The position numbers and the translations under genes were made by a program. From Parapedobacter deserti (GTDB lineage: Bacteria; Bacteroidota; Bacteroidia; Sphingobacteriales; Sphingobacteriaceae): DNA of 64,000 nt. The notes under the pieces are model-generated. The model saw nothing but the letters and a program-made list of their open reading frames with translations, was not told the DNA's origin and ran no database searches. This document shows, piece by piece, positions 51,733 through 61,526 of the stretch. The stretch lies in the NCBI RefSeq assembly GCF_042646065.1, contig NZ_JBHRTA010000037.1, positions 169,142-233,141 of the forward strand, given 5' to 3'. The first letter of the stretch is position 1; each line of letters starts with the position of its first letter.

Positions 51733-53304
51733 ATGACATTGGAGATGAGCTATATTCGTGAACACATTAACTACCTGAACACTATTTTCTTTTTGCTTAC
51801 CTCTTTCGCCGGCTATTGCCGCCAAAATCCTCCGGTTGATGTACTGCCAAAGCGCGAATTGCGGGGGGTGTGGATTGCCACGGTGGTCAACATAGACTGG
51901 CCATCGGCAGCCGGTCTCAACACCGAGCAACAGAAGCGGGAGTTGATCCAGCACTTGGACAATCACCAGCGGGCGGGAATGAATGCGGTCATGTTGCAAA
52001 TACGGCCCTCAGCCGATGCGTTCTATGCCAAAAGCAAAGAGCCCTGGAGCCGCTTCCTGACCGGCAAACCAGGGCAACAACCCTCTCCGTTCTATGATCC
52101 GCTCGAATTCGCTATTGAAGAAGCCCATAAACGTGGCATGGAGCTCCATGCCTGGATCAATCCTTACCGGGCGACGTTCGACCTGGTATCCACGAATACC
52201 ACAAGTGACCACATCACACGTAAAAAACCCCATTGGTTTTTTACTTACGGTGGAAAGAAGCTCTTCAATCCGGGTATTCCCGAAGTCAGGGAATACATTA
52301 CAGATATCGTCATGGACGTCGTTCGCAATTATGATATCGACGGCATCCATTTCGACGACTATTTCTACCCTTATCCAGAAGGCGGCAAACCGATTCCCGA
52401 TGGCGAAACATACAGACAATATCCAAACGGCATTAATAACATAGCCGATTGGCGCCGAAATAATGTCAATCTTCTGGTCCAAATGGTTTCAGAAGGTATC
52501 CGCGTCGCCAAGAAGCACGTCAAATTCGGGATAAGCCCGTTCGGCATTTGGGACAATAAGAGAGATCATCCGCGCGGCTCCGCTTCTTCAGGGCTCAGCG
52601 GCTACCGGCAGCTGTACGCCGACGCGTTGAAATGGCTGGAAGAAGGGTGGATCGACTATATCAACCCGCAAATTTATTTCCCTTTCGGAAACCCGGCTGC
52701 TCCCTATGAAGTACTGGCAGATTGGTGGAGCCAACACGCCAATGGCAGGCACTTTTACATCGGGCATGCAGCATACCGCGTCAATGAAAATCGCGAGGGT
52801 TGGCGCGACCGTAGCCAGATCCCGAATCAGATTCGGTACGCACGGCAGCATGCCCGCGCACAGGGCAGTATCTACTACTCTTCCAAACACATCAGCAACA
52901 ATGCTGCGGGCCTTAGGGATTCGCTGCAATACAATCTATACCGGTACAAATCTCTCCCTCCCAGTATGCCCTGGTTAGACAGCGTACCTCCCGAGCCTCC
53001 TTTCGGCTTGTTGGCACGGGCAACCGAGAACCGGAAGTCTGTAATCCTTCACTGGATGCCTTCAGCGCCGGCCGCTGACGGCGATGAAGCATACGGCTAC
53101 GTGATCTACCGCTTCAATGAAGGCGAAGAGCTAGACTTGGACAATCCGCAAAACATTCTGTACATCACCTACGACAGTACGCAGTTGACTTATACGGATA
53201 ACCTGGTTCGCGCAAATGCCCATTACAGGTACGTGGTCACGGCCATTGACCGGTTGAAAAACGAAAGCAAACCTTCTAACGTCAGGGAATTGTATATCGA
53301 GTGA
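51733..53304 (+). CDS. GHL10/DUF187 family glycoside hydrolase with C-terminal fibronectin-like domain
   Basis: A 523-aa secreted protein. I start it at the ATG at 51733; an internal ATG at 51745 (MSYIREHINYLNTIFFLLTS) is an equal alternative, and both precede a hydrophobic segment ending in SFAGYC, a possible lipoprotein signal. The TIM-barrel domain begins KRELRGVWIATVVNIDWPS and has MNAVMLQIRPSADAFY, RGMELHAWINPYRATFD, NYDIDGIHFDDYFYPYPEG (catalytic-type acids) and KFGISPFGIWDN. From about residue 430 a fibronectin type III domain follows. Family members act on cell-wall or host glycans; the substrate here is unknown. TATCTTTAC before the start is a likely promoter box. Confidence 0.85.
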   Translation: MTLEMSYIREHINYLNTIFFLLTSFAGYCRQNPPVDVLPKRELRGVWIATVVNIDWPSAAGLNTEQQKRELIQHLDNHQRAGMNAVMLQIRPSADAFYAKSKEPWSRFLTGKPGQQPSPFYDPLEFAIEEAHKRGMELHAWINPYRATFDLVSTNTTSDHITRKKPHWFFTYGGKKLFNPGIPEVREYITDIVMDVVRNYDIDGIHFDDYFYPYPEGGKPIPDGETYRQYPNGINNIADWRRNNVNLLVQMVSEGIRVAKKHVKFGISPFGIWDNKRDHPRGSASSGLSGYRQLYADALKWLEEGWIDYINPQIYFPFGNPAAPYEVLADWWSQHANGRHFYIGHAAYRVNENREGWRDRSQIPNQIRYARQHARAQGSIYYSSKHISNNAAGLRDSLQYNLYRYKSLPPSMPWLDSVPPEPPFGLLARATENRKSVILHWMPSAPAADGDEAYGYVIYRFNEGEELDLDNPQNILYITYDSTQLTYTDNLVRANAHYRYVVTAIDRLKNESKPSNVRELYIE

Positions 53305-53330
53305 CGGACTCCGGCCGCTGATCTTCCGGT

Positions 53331-55040
53331 CTATTTCCCGTCGCCGTATCGGAAAAACGAGTTAATGGTGACCGGAAGTTTGCCCGAAGGGGTCAATCGC
53401 TTCAGGATGACTTTAGCAGCGGCCCGCTGCATAATATCTTCATTCTGGTAGCATATAAGAATCGATTTTGCCGCTTCGATACCTGGCAATCCAGCAAGGC
53501 TATACGGATTGGCAAAGACGCAAAAGATAGCGTTCATACTTGCCAGTTCGTTGATGAACAGGCGCACGGTCCCATTGTAATGCAGCGTACTCCGCGGGCG
53601 TGCGCGGTTGTCGTGGAGCGCTACGATAACTTGACTATATCTCCTCAATTCATTGGCCACAGCGGCCACGTCGTCGGCCGTTGCTTTCGGAGACAAGACG
53701 TAGTTCATGTGGTTGTCAAAACGCCATGTCAGCATATTCTGAAATTCGGAAATCGTGTTGCCTCCGATGCAGATGATTGCAGTTCGCTTCGAATAATCCA
53801 ATGCGTTGATGAGGCTGTCACTATTGAGCAAGGTCACCGATGCATCAGCCAGCCGTTGATTAAGCAACGCAGTTTGCGGCCGATTGAGATCGCGATATAA
53901 GTTGTGCAGGTCCACAGGCTGGATGTTGTCAAGGCCAAGCCAATATTTTGCAGCAAGTATCTTCTTAACGCGGCTATCAATGTCCTGCTGGCTGAGTCGT
54001 CCTTGTTTGACAGCTTGCAACACCATATTGATCGCCCTCGCGCTATTTTCCGACAGTTCGAGCACATCATTCCCCGCAATGATGGCACGTACATCGGCCT
54101 CGCCGTTCCTAAAATGCTTTACGACGCCTTTCATATCCATGGCATCGGTAAACGTGAGCCCCTGAAAACCGAGTCTCTTCTTTAAAACATTGGTGACGAT
54201 ATGCTTGGAAAGCGATGACGGCAGATTAGGCGTATTGTCCAAACTGGGAATGTTCATGTGTGCAACCATTACCCCCGAAGCCCCCGCTTTAATCAGTTCC
54301 CGGAAAGGATACATCTCCAGCGAATCCAGCCGGCCGGCCGTAAATGGGAGGCGCGGCAAATCATAATGCGAATCCACATCGGTATCACCGTGACCCGGAA
54401 AATGCTTCAGTGAAACAATCAGCCCGCCATCCATCATACCGCGCATGTAGGAAAGTCCTTTACGTGTAACGTTATGTTTATCTTCGCCAAACGAACGGAA
54501 ATTAATTACAGGATTGCGCGGATTGTTGTTGATATCGACTACCGGCGCAAAATTTATATTCATCCCCAACCGCTTGAAATCCCTTGCAACCTCACGGCCC
54601 ATCTGATAGATCAACGCTTCGTTCTGTATAGCACCCAAAGCCATCTGATAAGGAAAAGAAATGGTTGAGTCGGCCAGCCGCATACCCAGTCCCCATTCAC
54701 CGTCAAAGGCCACAAGTAATGGTATTTTGGCAAGACTTTGGTACCGGTTAATTGCCTGTGCATGACGTACGGGTCCACCTTGAAAGAGGACAACACCCCC
54801 CAGTTGCTCTTGTTGGATAATCCTGGCCACCGAATCAATATAACGCTGGCCAAGGTTAGTATGGGCGCGCACCATAAAGAGCTGTGCAACCTTATCCCGG
54901 TCACTCAACGTGTTGAATACCGAATCTACCCACGCATGCTGTGAGTTGACAAACGGGATGAACGCACTGCGCTGCTGGGCCGATGCGCCGGGATGGAAAC
55001 ACAAAAATAAAATGATTACGAGGCTAGCCGTTACGCGCAT
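53331..55040 (-). CDS. Glycoside hydrolase family 3 protein (NagZ-like beta-N-acetylhexosaminidase)
   Basis: A 569-aa secreted enzyme with a signal peptide (MRVTASLVIILFLCFHPGAS, cut near ASA). The GH3 barrel has LLVAFDGEWGLGMRL, NINFAPVVDINNNPRNPVIN, the NagZ signature KHFPGHGDTDVDSHYDLP with its His-Asp dyad, and the nucleophile region FTDAMDMKGV. In Bacteroidota this barrel is often fused to a beta-lactamase-like domain to make proteins of about 1000 residues; here the second domain is shorter (from about residue 380) and resembles only the GH3 C-terminal domain. It probably trims peptidoglycan muropeptides in the periplasm. Confidence 0.9.
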   Translation of the reverse strand: MRVTASLVIILFLCFHPGASAQQRSAFIPFVNSQHAWVDSVFNTLSDRDKVAQLFMVRAHTNLGQRYIDSVARIIQQEQLGGVVLFQGGPVRHAQAINRYQSLAKIPLLVAFDGEWGLGMRLADSTISFPYQMALGAIQNEALIYQMGREVARDFKRLGMNINFAPVVDINNNPRNPVINFRSFGEDKHNVTRKGLSYMRGMMDGGLIVSLKHFPGHGDTDVDSHYDLPRLPFTAGRLDSLEMYPFRELIKAGASGVMVAHMNIPSLDNTPNLPSSLSKHIVTNVLKKRLGFQGLTFTDAMDMKGVVKHFRNGEADVRAIIAGNDVLELSENSARAINMVLQAVKQGRLSQQDIDSRVKKILAAKYWLGLDNIQPVDLHNLYRDLNRPQTALLNQRLADASVTLLNSDSLINALDYSKRTAIICIGGNTISEFQNMLTWRFDNHMNYVLSPKATADDVAAVANELRRYSQVIVALHDNRARPRSTLHYNGTVRLFINELASMNAIFCVFANPYSLAGLPGIEAAKSILICYQNEDIMQRAAAKVILKRLTPSGKLPVTINSFFRYGDGK

Positions 55041-55151
55041 ATCAATTGAGCTTACAAAAACAATACCGTTGGTTTACTAAATCGCAGTCAATATTAAACA
55101 ATTTCTGCGTGTTTATGCGTGATTCTCATATATTGTTGCATTTTTATGCAC

Positions 55152-55700
55152 CTAGGCTCCGAGTCCGTATTTTGTTTCCAGCAATCTCGCTATTTCGGCT
55201 GATTGCTTCAGCTCGCCATTCGCCTCCTTTTTCCACAGAATTTCGATGATCAAGAGCAGGAGTTGGGTTTCATGTTCGGGGCTTTCATACCCCAATTCAG
55301 AGAAGGCACGTTTGATCGTAGGATACACAGGTTTCATAAAAAGGTCATGTTGCTGCTTGGAGAATTCGTGATGTGACAGGCGCTCCTGTAGCTTCCAGAA
55401 CAGGGGTTCCTCATTAACCAGCTCCTTTGGCAGGTTGATCATATTGCGAAGAAAGCTTTTGGCATCCCGGTATGTCATCATTCCCCGATGGTGCTGCAAA
55501 ACACGCCTATATCCTGATTTAATCAAATGGAAAAGTAGATTGTCCTTATTGCCGAAATGTTTAAAAATAAGCGCTTCCGACACGCCTGCACGCTGCGCTA
55601 TAACCTTGGTGGAGGTATCGAGATAGCCTTTTTCAGCAAACAACAAGAGTGCTTCCTTCAATATTTTATCCCTTCTGCTCTCTACTTTTTGCTTTGTCAC
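55152..55700 (-). CDS. TetR/AcrR family transcriptional regulator
   Basis: A 182-aa regulator. The N-terminal helix-turn-helix is clear: ILKEALLLFAEKGYLDTSTK and AGVSEALIFKHFGNKDNLLF. The C-terminal ligand domain is unspecific. It lies 111 bp upstream of the GH3 gene on the same strand and is divergent from the outer-membrane receptor gene (191 bp apart), so either could be its target. The effector is unknown. Confidence 0.9.
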   Translation of the reverse strand: MTKQKVESRRDKILKEALLLFAEKGYLDTSTKVIAQRAGVSEALIFKHFGNKDNLLFHLIKSGYRRVLQHHRGMMTYRDAKSFLRNMINLPKELVNEEPLFWKLQERLSHHEFSKQQHDLFMKPVYPTIKRAFSELGYESPEHETQLLLLIIEILWKKEANGELKQSAEIARLLETKYGLGA

Positions 55701-55891
55701 GGCTTTATGCTAATTAAATGCAAATATATCATCAAAACGCGGTTATGCGACGCTGATCAGCTAAAAAAGACAAAACTTTTCGTCAAACAGCCCACATAAT
55801 TCAGTGTAACAATAAGCTTACGATTAACCAGTGAGCGTGCAATTTCGTCGCAAAACGTTAAAATTGCTCATCCAGCTACTAGAACTTCAGC

Positions 55892-58708
55892 ATGAGCAGC
55901 AATTATAAATGCTATTTACCGTTTTTATTGATTTTTCTCACCGGCACGGCCGTAGCACAGCAGGGTATTCGGGGTAAGGTAGTAGATAGCACGGATCAGG
56001 TGGGGCTACAGGGCGCTAATCTCCGGTTACTTTCCATGAAGGACTCCCTGATCGAATTGCGGGCTTCCGCTGAGGGCGGCCAGTTTCAGCTGAAACAAGT
56101 GCCTCCGGGCAACTACCGCCTCCAAGTGAATTTTCTCGGCTATAAAACCACCAATCTTCGCATCCAGGTATCCGCTGACGGTCCACCTGAGCCACTTACC
56201 ATCACGTTACTCCCAGCGTATCGGGCATTGGAAGAGGTTGCTGTCATCGCGGCGCCACCAGCAGCCGTATTGAAAGGTGATACCACTGAGTTTGACGCTG
56301 CCGCCTTCAGCACCGAACCCTATGCGGACGCCGACGCCCTGATCATGCAGATCCCGGGTGTCGAAATCGACGAAGACGGACAAGTAAAAGCGCAGGGAGA
56401 AGACGTGCAACGTATCATTGTGGACGGCAAGGAGTTTTTCAGTACCGACCCCCGCATAGCGCTGAAGACGTTGCCAGCTGACATCATATCCAAAATACAA
56501 ATCATCGACGAGCAGAGCGAACAGGCTCAATTTTCGGGGTTTGACGATGGCCAGCGCCGCAAGGTGATCAACATCGTCACCCGTCCCGACCGCAAGAAAG
56601 GGTATTTTGGCAGAGCTTCGGGCGGATACGGCGCGAGCGAACGCTATAATACCGGAGGCAACGTAAACATCTTCGATGGCGACAGGCGGCTGACGGTCTT
56701 TGCCATATCCAATAACATCAATCAGTCAGATTTTTCCATGGCAAGCATCGCGGGCGGGGCGCATGAGGGAGGGCGAAACAACCGGGGTGGACGTAATCGG
56801 AACAACCCCGCTGGGGCTGGCTCAGGGCGGGGTATCAATACGACCAATAGTGTATCGACTAACTTCAATGACGAATGGCTCAACGAACGGCTGGATTTCA
56901 ACGCCAACTACTCTTTCAATTCCACCGATAATGAAACCAACAGTTTCACCAACCGGGAATACTTGATCGGTGCCAATGCCAATCAATTCAACACGCAAAA
57001 CCAAGCCTCAGGAAGTGTTAATTACAGCCACCGTGCCAACATGCGCATACGGTTCGACATCGATTCAAACCAGCGCGTCGATTTCCGGCCCAACCTGTCA
57101 TTTCAGCAGAACAACCGCAATTCCATTTCCAGCAATAATACCGCGCTTCATAACAGCGAACCGGTAAACGCTTCCGTACGCAACAATAGCAACGAAAATT
57201 CCAACTTCAATCTCAATGGAAGCCTCGACTACCGCATGCGGCTGGGTAAACCGGGAAGAACGGTTTCATTGAGTGCAAACGGCTCCGTCAACAGCAGCGA
57301 AGGGTTCGCTCACACTCATTCGCTCAACGAGTTTTTCCGAGGAGACCAGGTAAACCGTATCGACACAGTGAGTAACCAAAGTTATACCGACGGATACCGA
57401 AACGGCATCACAGGTCGCATCGCCTACACAGAACCATTGGGCGAAAACAGCCGCATGCAGACCAACTACAGCCTGCGTAACACAGCGAGTTACTCCAACC
57501 GGGAGACCTTTGAATTTCTGGCCGAAACGGGCCAATTGGGAGAACTCGACCGTCTTTTGTCCAACGAATTCCGAAACGACTACACCTACCATAGCGGCGG
57601 CCTGGCTTATCAGGTCGGAGTCCGCGACTCTTTCCGATTCGAGATCGGGCTTGATTTTCAGGACGCCCGGATTAATAACAATCGCACATTCCCGGAAGTG
57701 GTAAATACCGGCAGTCATTTCCGCAGTTATTTACCGAGTGCTGAATTTTCATACCACTTTACGCGAGACAACACCTTAAATTTCAGCTATCGAACCGCCA
57801 CAAATCCGCCTGCTATCGGACAGCTGCAGGACGTAATCAACAACCAGAATCCACTGAGTATCCGTACGGGGAATCCAAACCTGAAACAAGAATATGGCCA
57901 CCGCTTCAATATCCGGTTCAACAGCGTGCGCCGCGAGTCGGGGAGCAACTTCTCGGCAAACGTCAATGCCGAATTTTCCAACAACCGCATCGTGAATTCG
58001 ACCTACATCGCCAGCGCTGATACGCTTATCGGCGCGGATGTGATGTTAGGAGCCGGAGGTCAGTTTGTCCGGCCGGAAAACATCAACGGGTATTACAGCA
58101 TACGGGCCAACACCACTTATGGCACCCCGATCAAACCATGGAAAATCAACGTCAACCTGAGCACCAACCTATACCATAATCACGATATTGGGTTGGTTAA
58201 CAATGCGGAAACGTTTACGAATTCTTACGGCATCAATCAACGCATCGGTGTAAACAGCCGCTTTGGGCCCAATTTTATCGTCGCATTGCGTTATACGGGC
58301 AATTACAGCATCGTACAAAATAATTCCGATGCTGCTTCCAGCTACAACTATTACAATCAAGTCATACGCAATGACGTCGCATATACGTTCTGGAAAGGTA
58401 TACGGATAGCCTCGTCACTCCACTACACATACAACCGGGGACTGGCTGCGGGCTATAATCAGCATTTCACCCTTTGGAATGCATCAATAGGCAAAAAACT
58501 GTTCAGAAAGGAAGAGGCAGAAATCACCCTATCGGCATATGACCTGCTCAATAAAAATACGGACATCAACCGTAGCTTTAATGAACGGTATATCCAGGAT
58601 ACGCAAAACAACGCACTGCAGCGCTATTTCATCCTCAGCTTCACCTACAATCTCAGGCATTTTGGAGGTGGCAGCGCCATACCGGCACGGCGCCGTGGCA
58701 GCTTCTGA
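55892..58708 (+). CDS. Outer-membrane beta-barrel receptor (CarboxypepD_reg / plug / barrel)
   Basis: A 938-aa outer-membrane protein with a signal peptide (MSSNYKCYLPFLLIFLTGTA, cut after AVA). Residues 22-110 form a CarboxypepD_reg-like domain (GIRGKVVDSTDQVGLQGANL). A TonB-plug-like domain follows (DALIMQIPGVEIDEDGQVKA and RIIVDGKEFFSTDPRIALK), and then a large barrel rich in Asn and Ser (DFNANYSFNSTDNETNSF and others), ending in YFILSFTYNLRHFGGG. It belongs to the outer-membrane beta-barrel protein family 3 group rather than SusC. There is no SusD-like gene beside it. The region at about residues 286-315 is Gly/Arg/Asn rich (GGRNNRGGRNRNNPAGAGSG). Confidence 0.88.
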   Translation: MSSNYKCYLPFLLIFLTGTAVAQQGIRGKVVDSTDQVGLQGANLRLLSMKDSLIELRASAEGGQFQLKQVPPGNYRLQVNFLGYKTTNLRIQVSADGPPEPLTITLLPAYRALEEVAVIAAPPAAVLKGDTTEFDAAAFSTEPYADADALIMQIPGVEIDEDGQVKAQGEDVQRIIVDGKEFFSTDPRIALKTLPADIISKIQIIDEQSEQAQFSGFDDGQRRKVINIVTRPDRKKGYFGRASGGYGASERYNTGGNVNIFDGDRRLTVFAISNNINQSDFSMASIAGGAHEGGRNNRGGRNRNNPAGAGSGRGINTTNSVSTNFNDEWLNERLDFNANYSFNSTDNETNSFTNREYLIGANANQFNTQNQASGSVNYSHRANMRIRFDIDSNQRVDFRPNLSFQQNNRNSISSNNTALHNSEPVNASVRNNSNENSNFNLNGSLDYRMRLGKPGRTVSLSANGSVNSSEGFAHTHSLNEFFRGDQVNRIDTVSNQSYTDGYRNGITGRIAYTEPLGENSRMQTNYSLRNTASYSNRETFEFLAETGQLGELDRLLSNEFRNDYTYHSGGLAYQVGVRDSFRFEIGLDFQDARINNNRTFPEVVNTGSHFRSYLPSAEFSYHFTRDNTLNFSYRTATNPPAIGQLQDVINNQNPLSIRTGNPNLKQEYGHRFNIRFNSVRRESGSNFSANVNAEFSNNRIVNSTYIASADTLIGADVMLGAGGQFVRPENINGYYSIRANTTYGTPIKPWKINVNLSTNLYHNHDIGLVNNAETFTNSYGINQRIGVNSRFGPNFIVALRYTGNYSIVQNNSDAASSYNYYNQVIRNDVAYTFWKGIRIASSLHYTYNRGLAAGYNQHFTLWNASIGKKLFRKEEAEITLSAYDLLNKNTDINRSFNERYIQDTQNNALQRYFILSFTYNLRHFGGGSAIPARRRGSF

Positions 58709-58733
58709 TGCCGTGCGGATCGTCCCGACAGCA

Positions 58734-58766
58734 AAAAAGCATCTGCTGAATTGACAGATGCTTTTC
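58734..58766. terminator. Bidirectional terminator between the receptor gene and asd
   Basis: AAAAGCATCTG and CAGATGCTTTT form an inverted repeat around CTGAATTGA, with A- and T-runs on the outer sides, so it can end both convergent genes. Confidence 0.8.
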
Positions 58767-58785
58767 GGTACTCGACAATAAGTCT

Positions 58786-59775
58786 TTACAACAAGCCTTT
58801 TTCCAATAGCTTTTCGGCAATCTGAACGGCATTGGTTGCTGCGCCCTTACGCAAATTATCCGCGACAACCCAAAGGTTGAGCGATTTGGCCTGACTTTCG
58901 TCCCTACGGATACGGCCAACAAACACTTCATCTTTGCCATGTGCGTCTTTCGGCATGGGGTATTCAAGGTTGCCAGGATTATCCACGACCACTACACCAG
59001 GCTGCTTCGCCAGCAACGCCCGCACTTCGGCTATGTCAAAATCATTGCCAAACTCGATGTTCACTGACTCCGAGTGTCCCCCGATGACGGGAATGCGCAC
59101 CGTAGTGGCTGTGACACGGATGGTGTCGTCCCCCATGATCTTGTTCGTCTCCTTGATCATCTTCATTTCTTCCTTGGTGTACCCGTTCTCCTGGAAAACA
59201 TCAATCTGAGGGATGACATTCAGATCAATTTGATAGGGGTAAGCTTTTTCGCCTGCTATTCCAGCACGTTCGTCTTGCAGCTGCTTGACCGCCTTTACCC
59301 CCGTACCGGTTACAGACTGATAAGTAGATACAACAACGCGCTTTATCGTGTACCGATCATGCAACGGCTTCAAGACCACGACCAGCTGTATGGTGGAACA
59401 ATTTGGATTAGCGATGATTTTGTCCTCCGCGGATAGGACCTGCCCGTTTACTTCGGGCACCACCAATTTCTTGGTAGCGTCCATCCGCCACGCTGAGGAA
59501 TTATCGATGACGGTAGCACCAGCTTCGGCAAACTTGGGTGCATATGCCAACGACGTGCTGCCCCCAGCGGAAAACAACGCGATAACAGGCTTGAGTGCAA
59601 TGGCTTCGTCCGGTGTGACCACCTTGTATTTTTTTCCCTTGAATTCGACTTCCTTGCCCTTGCTCCGCTCGGAGGCTACCGGAATCAATTCTGTTACGGG
59701 AAAATTACGCGCTGCTAACACAGTTAACATCTCCGAACCCACAAGCCCGGTCGCGCCGACCACTGCCACTTTCAT
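58786..59775 (-). CDS. asd: Aspartate-semialdehyde dehydrogenase
   Basis: A 329-aa NADP-dependent enzyme on the branch to lysine, threonine, methionine and diaminopimelate. The nucleotide-binding start is MKVAVVGATGLVGSEMLTVL. The active-site Cys is in IIANPNCSTIQLVVVLKPLH, and VSTYQSVTGTGVKAVKQL and RIPVIGGHSESVNIEF (catalytic His) are conserved. Its gene is convergent with the receptor gene and divergent from the lamin-tail protein gene. Confidence 0.97.
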   Translation of the reverse strand: MKVAVVGATGLVGSEMLTVLAARNFPVTELIPVASERSKGKEVEFKGKKYKVVTPDEAIALKPVIALFSAGGSTSLAYAPKFAEAGATVIDNSSAWRMDATKKLVVPEVNGQVLSAEDKIIANPNCSTIQLVVVLKPLHDRYTIKRVVVSTYQSVTGTGVKAVKQLQDERAGIAGEKAYPYQIDLNVIPQIDVFQENGYTKEEMKMIKETNKIMGDDTIRVTATTVRIPVIGGHSESVNIEFGNDFDIAEVRALLAKQPGVVVVDNPGNLEYPMPKDAHGKDEVFVGRIRRDESQAKSLNLWVVADNLRKGAATNAVQIAEKLLEKGLL

Positions 59776-59879
59776 TTGCTCTGTTGATTTTGGTGAACTA
59801 ATTTTTATTGTTTAATTTTATTTTTTAACTGCCAAACATACGAAATTTGGATCAACTTAACGACAAGTAATTTCAACCG

Positions 59880-61493
59880 ATGAAAACCGCTGCACTTCCA
59901 CTATGGGTGATTTTTCCGTTTATCCTCGCTATGCAGACCGGTCACGGGCCGTCCCGCAACAATTTCAGGAGCTTTTTAACCGATGAGGCAACCAAGCTCG
60001 TGCCGGATGACACCAGTGGAGCTACTTTTTTTGAGGATTTTTCCTATAGGTTCCCAGACGGGTGGCATGGCGACGTACCCTTGTTCACCACGATAGATGC
60101 GCGTCTGCGCCTTGCCGAACGGGCAACCGGGCCAGCATCCGTATCGATCGGTTCAGAACGCCTGCATAATACGGTATGGGAGATCGGCATACAGGTCCAT
60201 GGCACACTGTCGGCCAGCAATTATATGAGGCTTTACATGACTGCCGGCCAGGGGTCACCCACGGCCGGCCAATACGGGTATCACCTACAGATCGACGGTA
60301 CGCCGGCCGGGCACAGGTATGGGCTGTGGCGGCAACATGGCCATACCCGCTCACTGATTTTGCAAAGCGCAGTTATACCCAGCCAGCAGGCGCGTTTCCG
60401 GGCGCGGGTGCGTGTCGTCCGTGACACCGACGGGTATTGGCAAGTTCTCACGGATGAACATGACACCGGTACCTTTACCCTGATTACCGACGTTATCGGA
60501 AACAGCACCGTAAAGGACGCTACGTATACCATAGGTCAGCACGTCGGATATTTTGTCAACTTTTCACCCATGAGGAGGCAAGACTTTATCCTTGATTATC
60601 TGCTGATCAAACCATTTGATCGCAATGCAGATTCCGTTAAACCCGATGTGCCTCAACCGGAAGAGATACTTATCAACGAAGTATTATCCCATCCAAGGCC
60701 CGGCGGTGTCGATTTCGTTGAACTCTACAATAACTCAGCGAAAACGGTTGACCTTCGGCACATCAGCGTCGCTCATGTGAATTCCCGCGGCGAGGCAGGC
60801 CCAAAGCGTAAAGTAACCGATATCCCCATTCTCTTTCACCCAAATGAATACAAAGTATTGACGATCAACCCCAACATCCTGAAAGAACACTATCCCAATG
60901 GCGATTTCAATACGTTCGTAGGGGTGACAGCATTTCCCAATTTCAACAATGAAAACGGTGGGGTGGTGCTCTATTACGAGGATAAGATGATTGACAGCCT
61001 GTTTTATACCCCGGCGATGCAATCGCCATTCAGCTCAAGCCATCAAGGTGTCTCGTTGGAAAGGCAGCACTTTTCTTGGCCCACCCTCGCTCCCGGCAAC
61101 TTCCGTTCAGCGGCTACTTCGGTGGGCGGCGCCACACCCGGGTACCGGAATTCAACCAATCCGGTAGAACCGGCCGAAGACGCGGTGTTCTTAACTTCAA
61201 AGACCTTTTCACCCGACAACGACGGTTTTGAGGATCAACTCGAAATCAATTACCACTTCCCCGCTGCTGGTTTCGTGGCTACTGTCGATATCTACAACGA
61301 TAAAGGCCTCTTGGTAAAAAGATTGCAACGCAACCAGCGTATGGCTGTCCATGGCACCATCACCTGGGATGGTCTCTCGGACGCCAACCAACGTCTACCC
61401 GTTGGAGTATACATCGCGGTGATCGAGGCCTACAACGAAACGGGGATACAACGAATCTACCGCAAAAGTTTTGTGCTTGCCGCAAGGCTGTGA
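59880..61493 (+). CDS. Exported protein with lamin-tail domain and FlgD/gliding-type C-terminal domain
   Basis: A 537-aa protein with a signal peptide (MKTAALPLWVIFPFILAMQT). Residues 45-245 look like a concanavalin-type beta-sandwich (TFFEDFSYRFPDGWHGDVPL). A lamin-tail domain follows at about 260-390 (EEILINEVLSHPRPGGVDFV, ELYNNSAKTVDLRHISVAH). The C-terminal 90 residues resemble the FlgD-Ig/gliding-associated domain (TFSPDNDGFEDQLEINYHF, VDIYNDKGLLVKRL, WDGLSDANQRLPVGVYIAVI). Such C-terminal domains are often on type IX-secreted surface proteins, and gldKLMN is in this window, so surface display is likely but not proven. Confidence 0.78.
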   Translation: MKTAALPLWVIFPFILAMQTGHGPSRNNFRSFLTDEATKLVPDDTSGATFFEDFSYRFPDGWHGDVPLFTTIDARLRLAERATGPASVSIGSERLHNTVWEIGIQVHGTLSASNYMRLYMTAGQGSPTAGQYGYHLQIDGTPAGHRYGLWRQHGHTRSLILQSAVIPSQQARFRARVRVVRDTDGYWQVLTDEHDTGTFTLITDVIGNSTVKDATYTIGQHVGYFVNFSPMRRQDFILDYLLIKPFDRNADSVKPDVPQPEEILINEVLSHPRPGGVDFVELYNNSAKTVDLRHISVAHVNSRGEAGPKRKVTDIPILFHPNEYKVLTINPNILKEHYPNGDFNTFVGVTAFPNFNNENGGVVLYYEDKMIDSLFYTPAMQSPFSSSHQGVSLERQHFSWPTLAPGNFRSAATSVGGATPGYRNSTNPVEPAEDAVFLTSKTFSPDNDGFEDQLEINYHFPAAGFVATVDIYNDKGLLVKRLQRNQRMAVHGTITWDGLSDANQRLPVGVYIAVIEAYNETGIQRIYRKSFVLAARL

Positions 61494-61520
61494 TTGCGAT
61501 AAAAAATTTTACTAAGTTTG
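61494..61520 (+). promoter_or_regulatory. Promoter of the tdh-yebC operon
   Basis: TTG (61494-61496) and TAAGTTTG (61513-61520) are 16 nt apart, and the -7 box ends 6 nt before the ATG at 61527. Confidence 0.6.
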
Positions 61521-61526
61521 CACACA

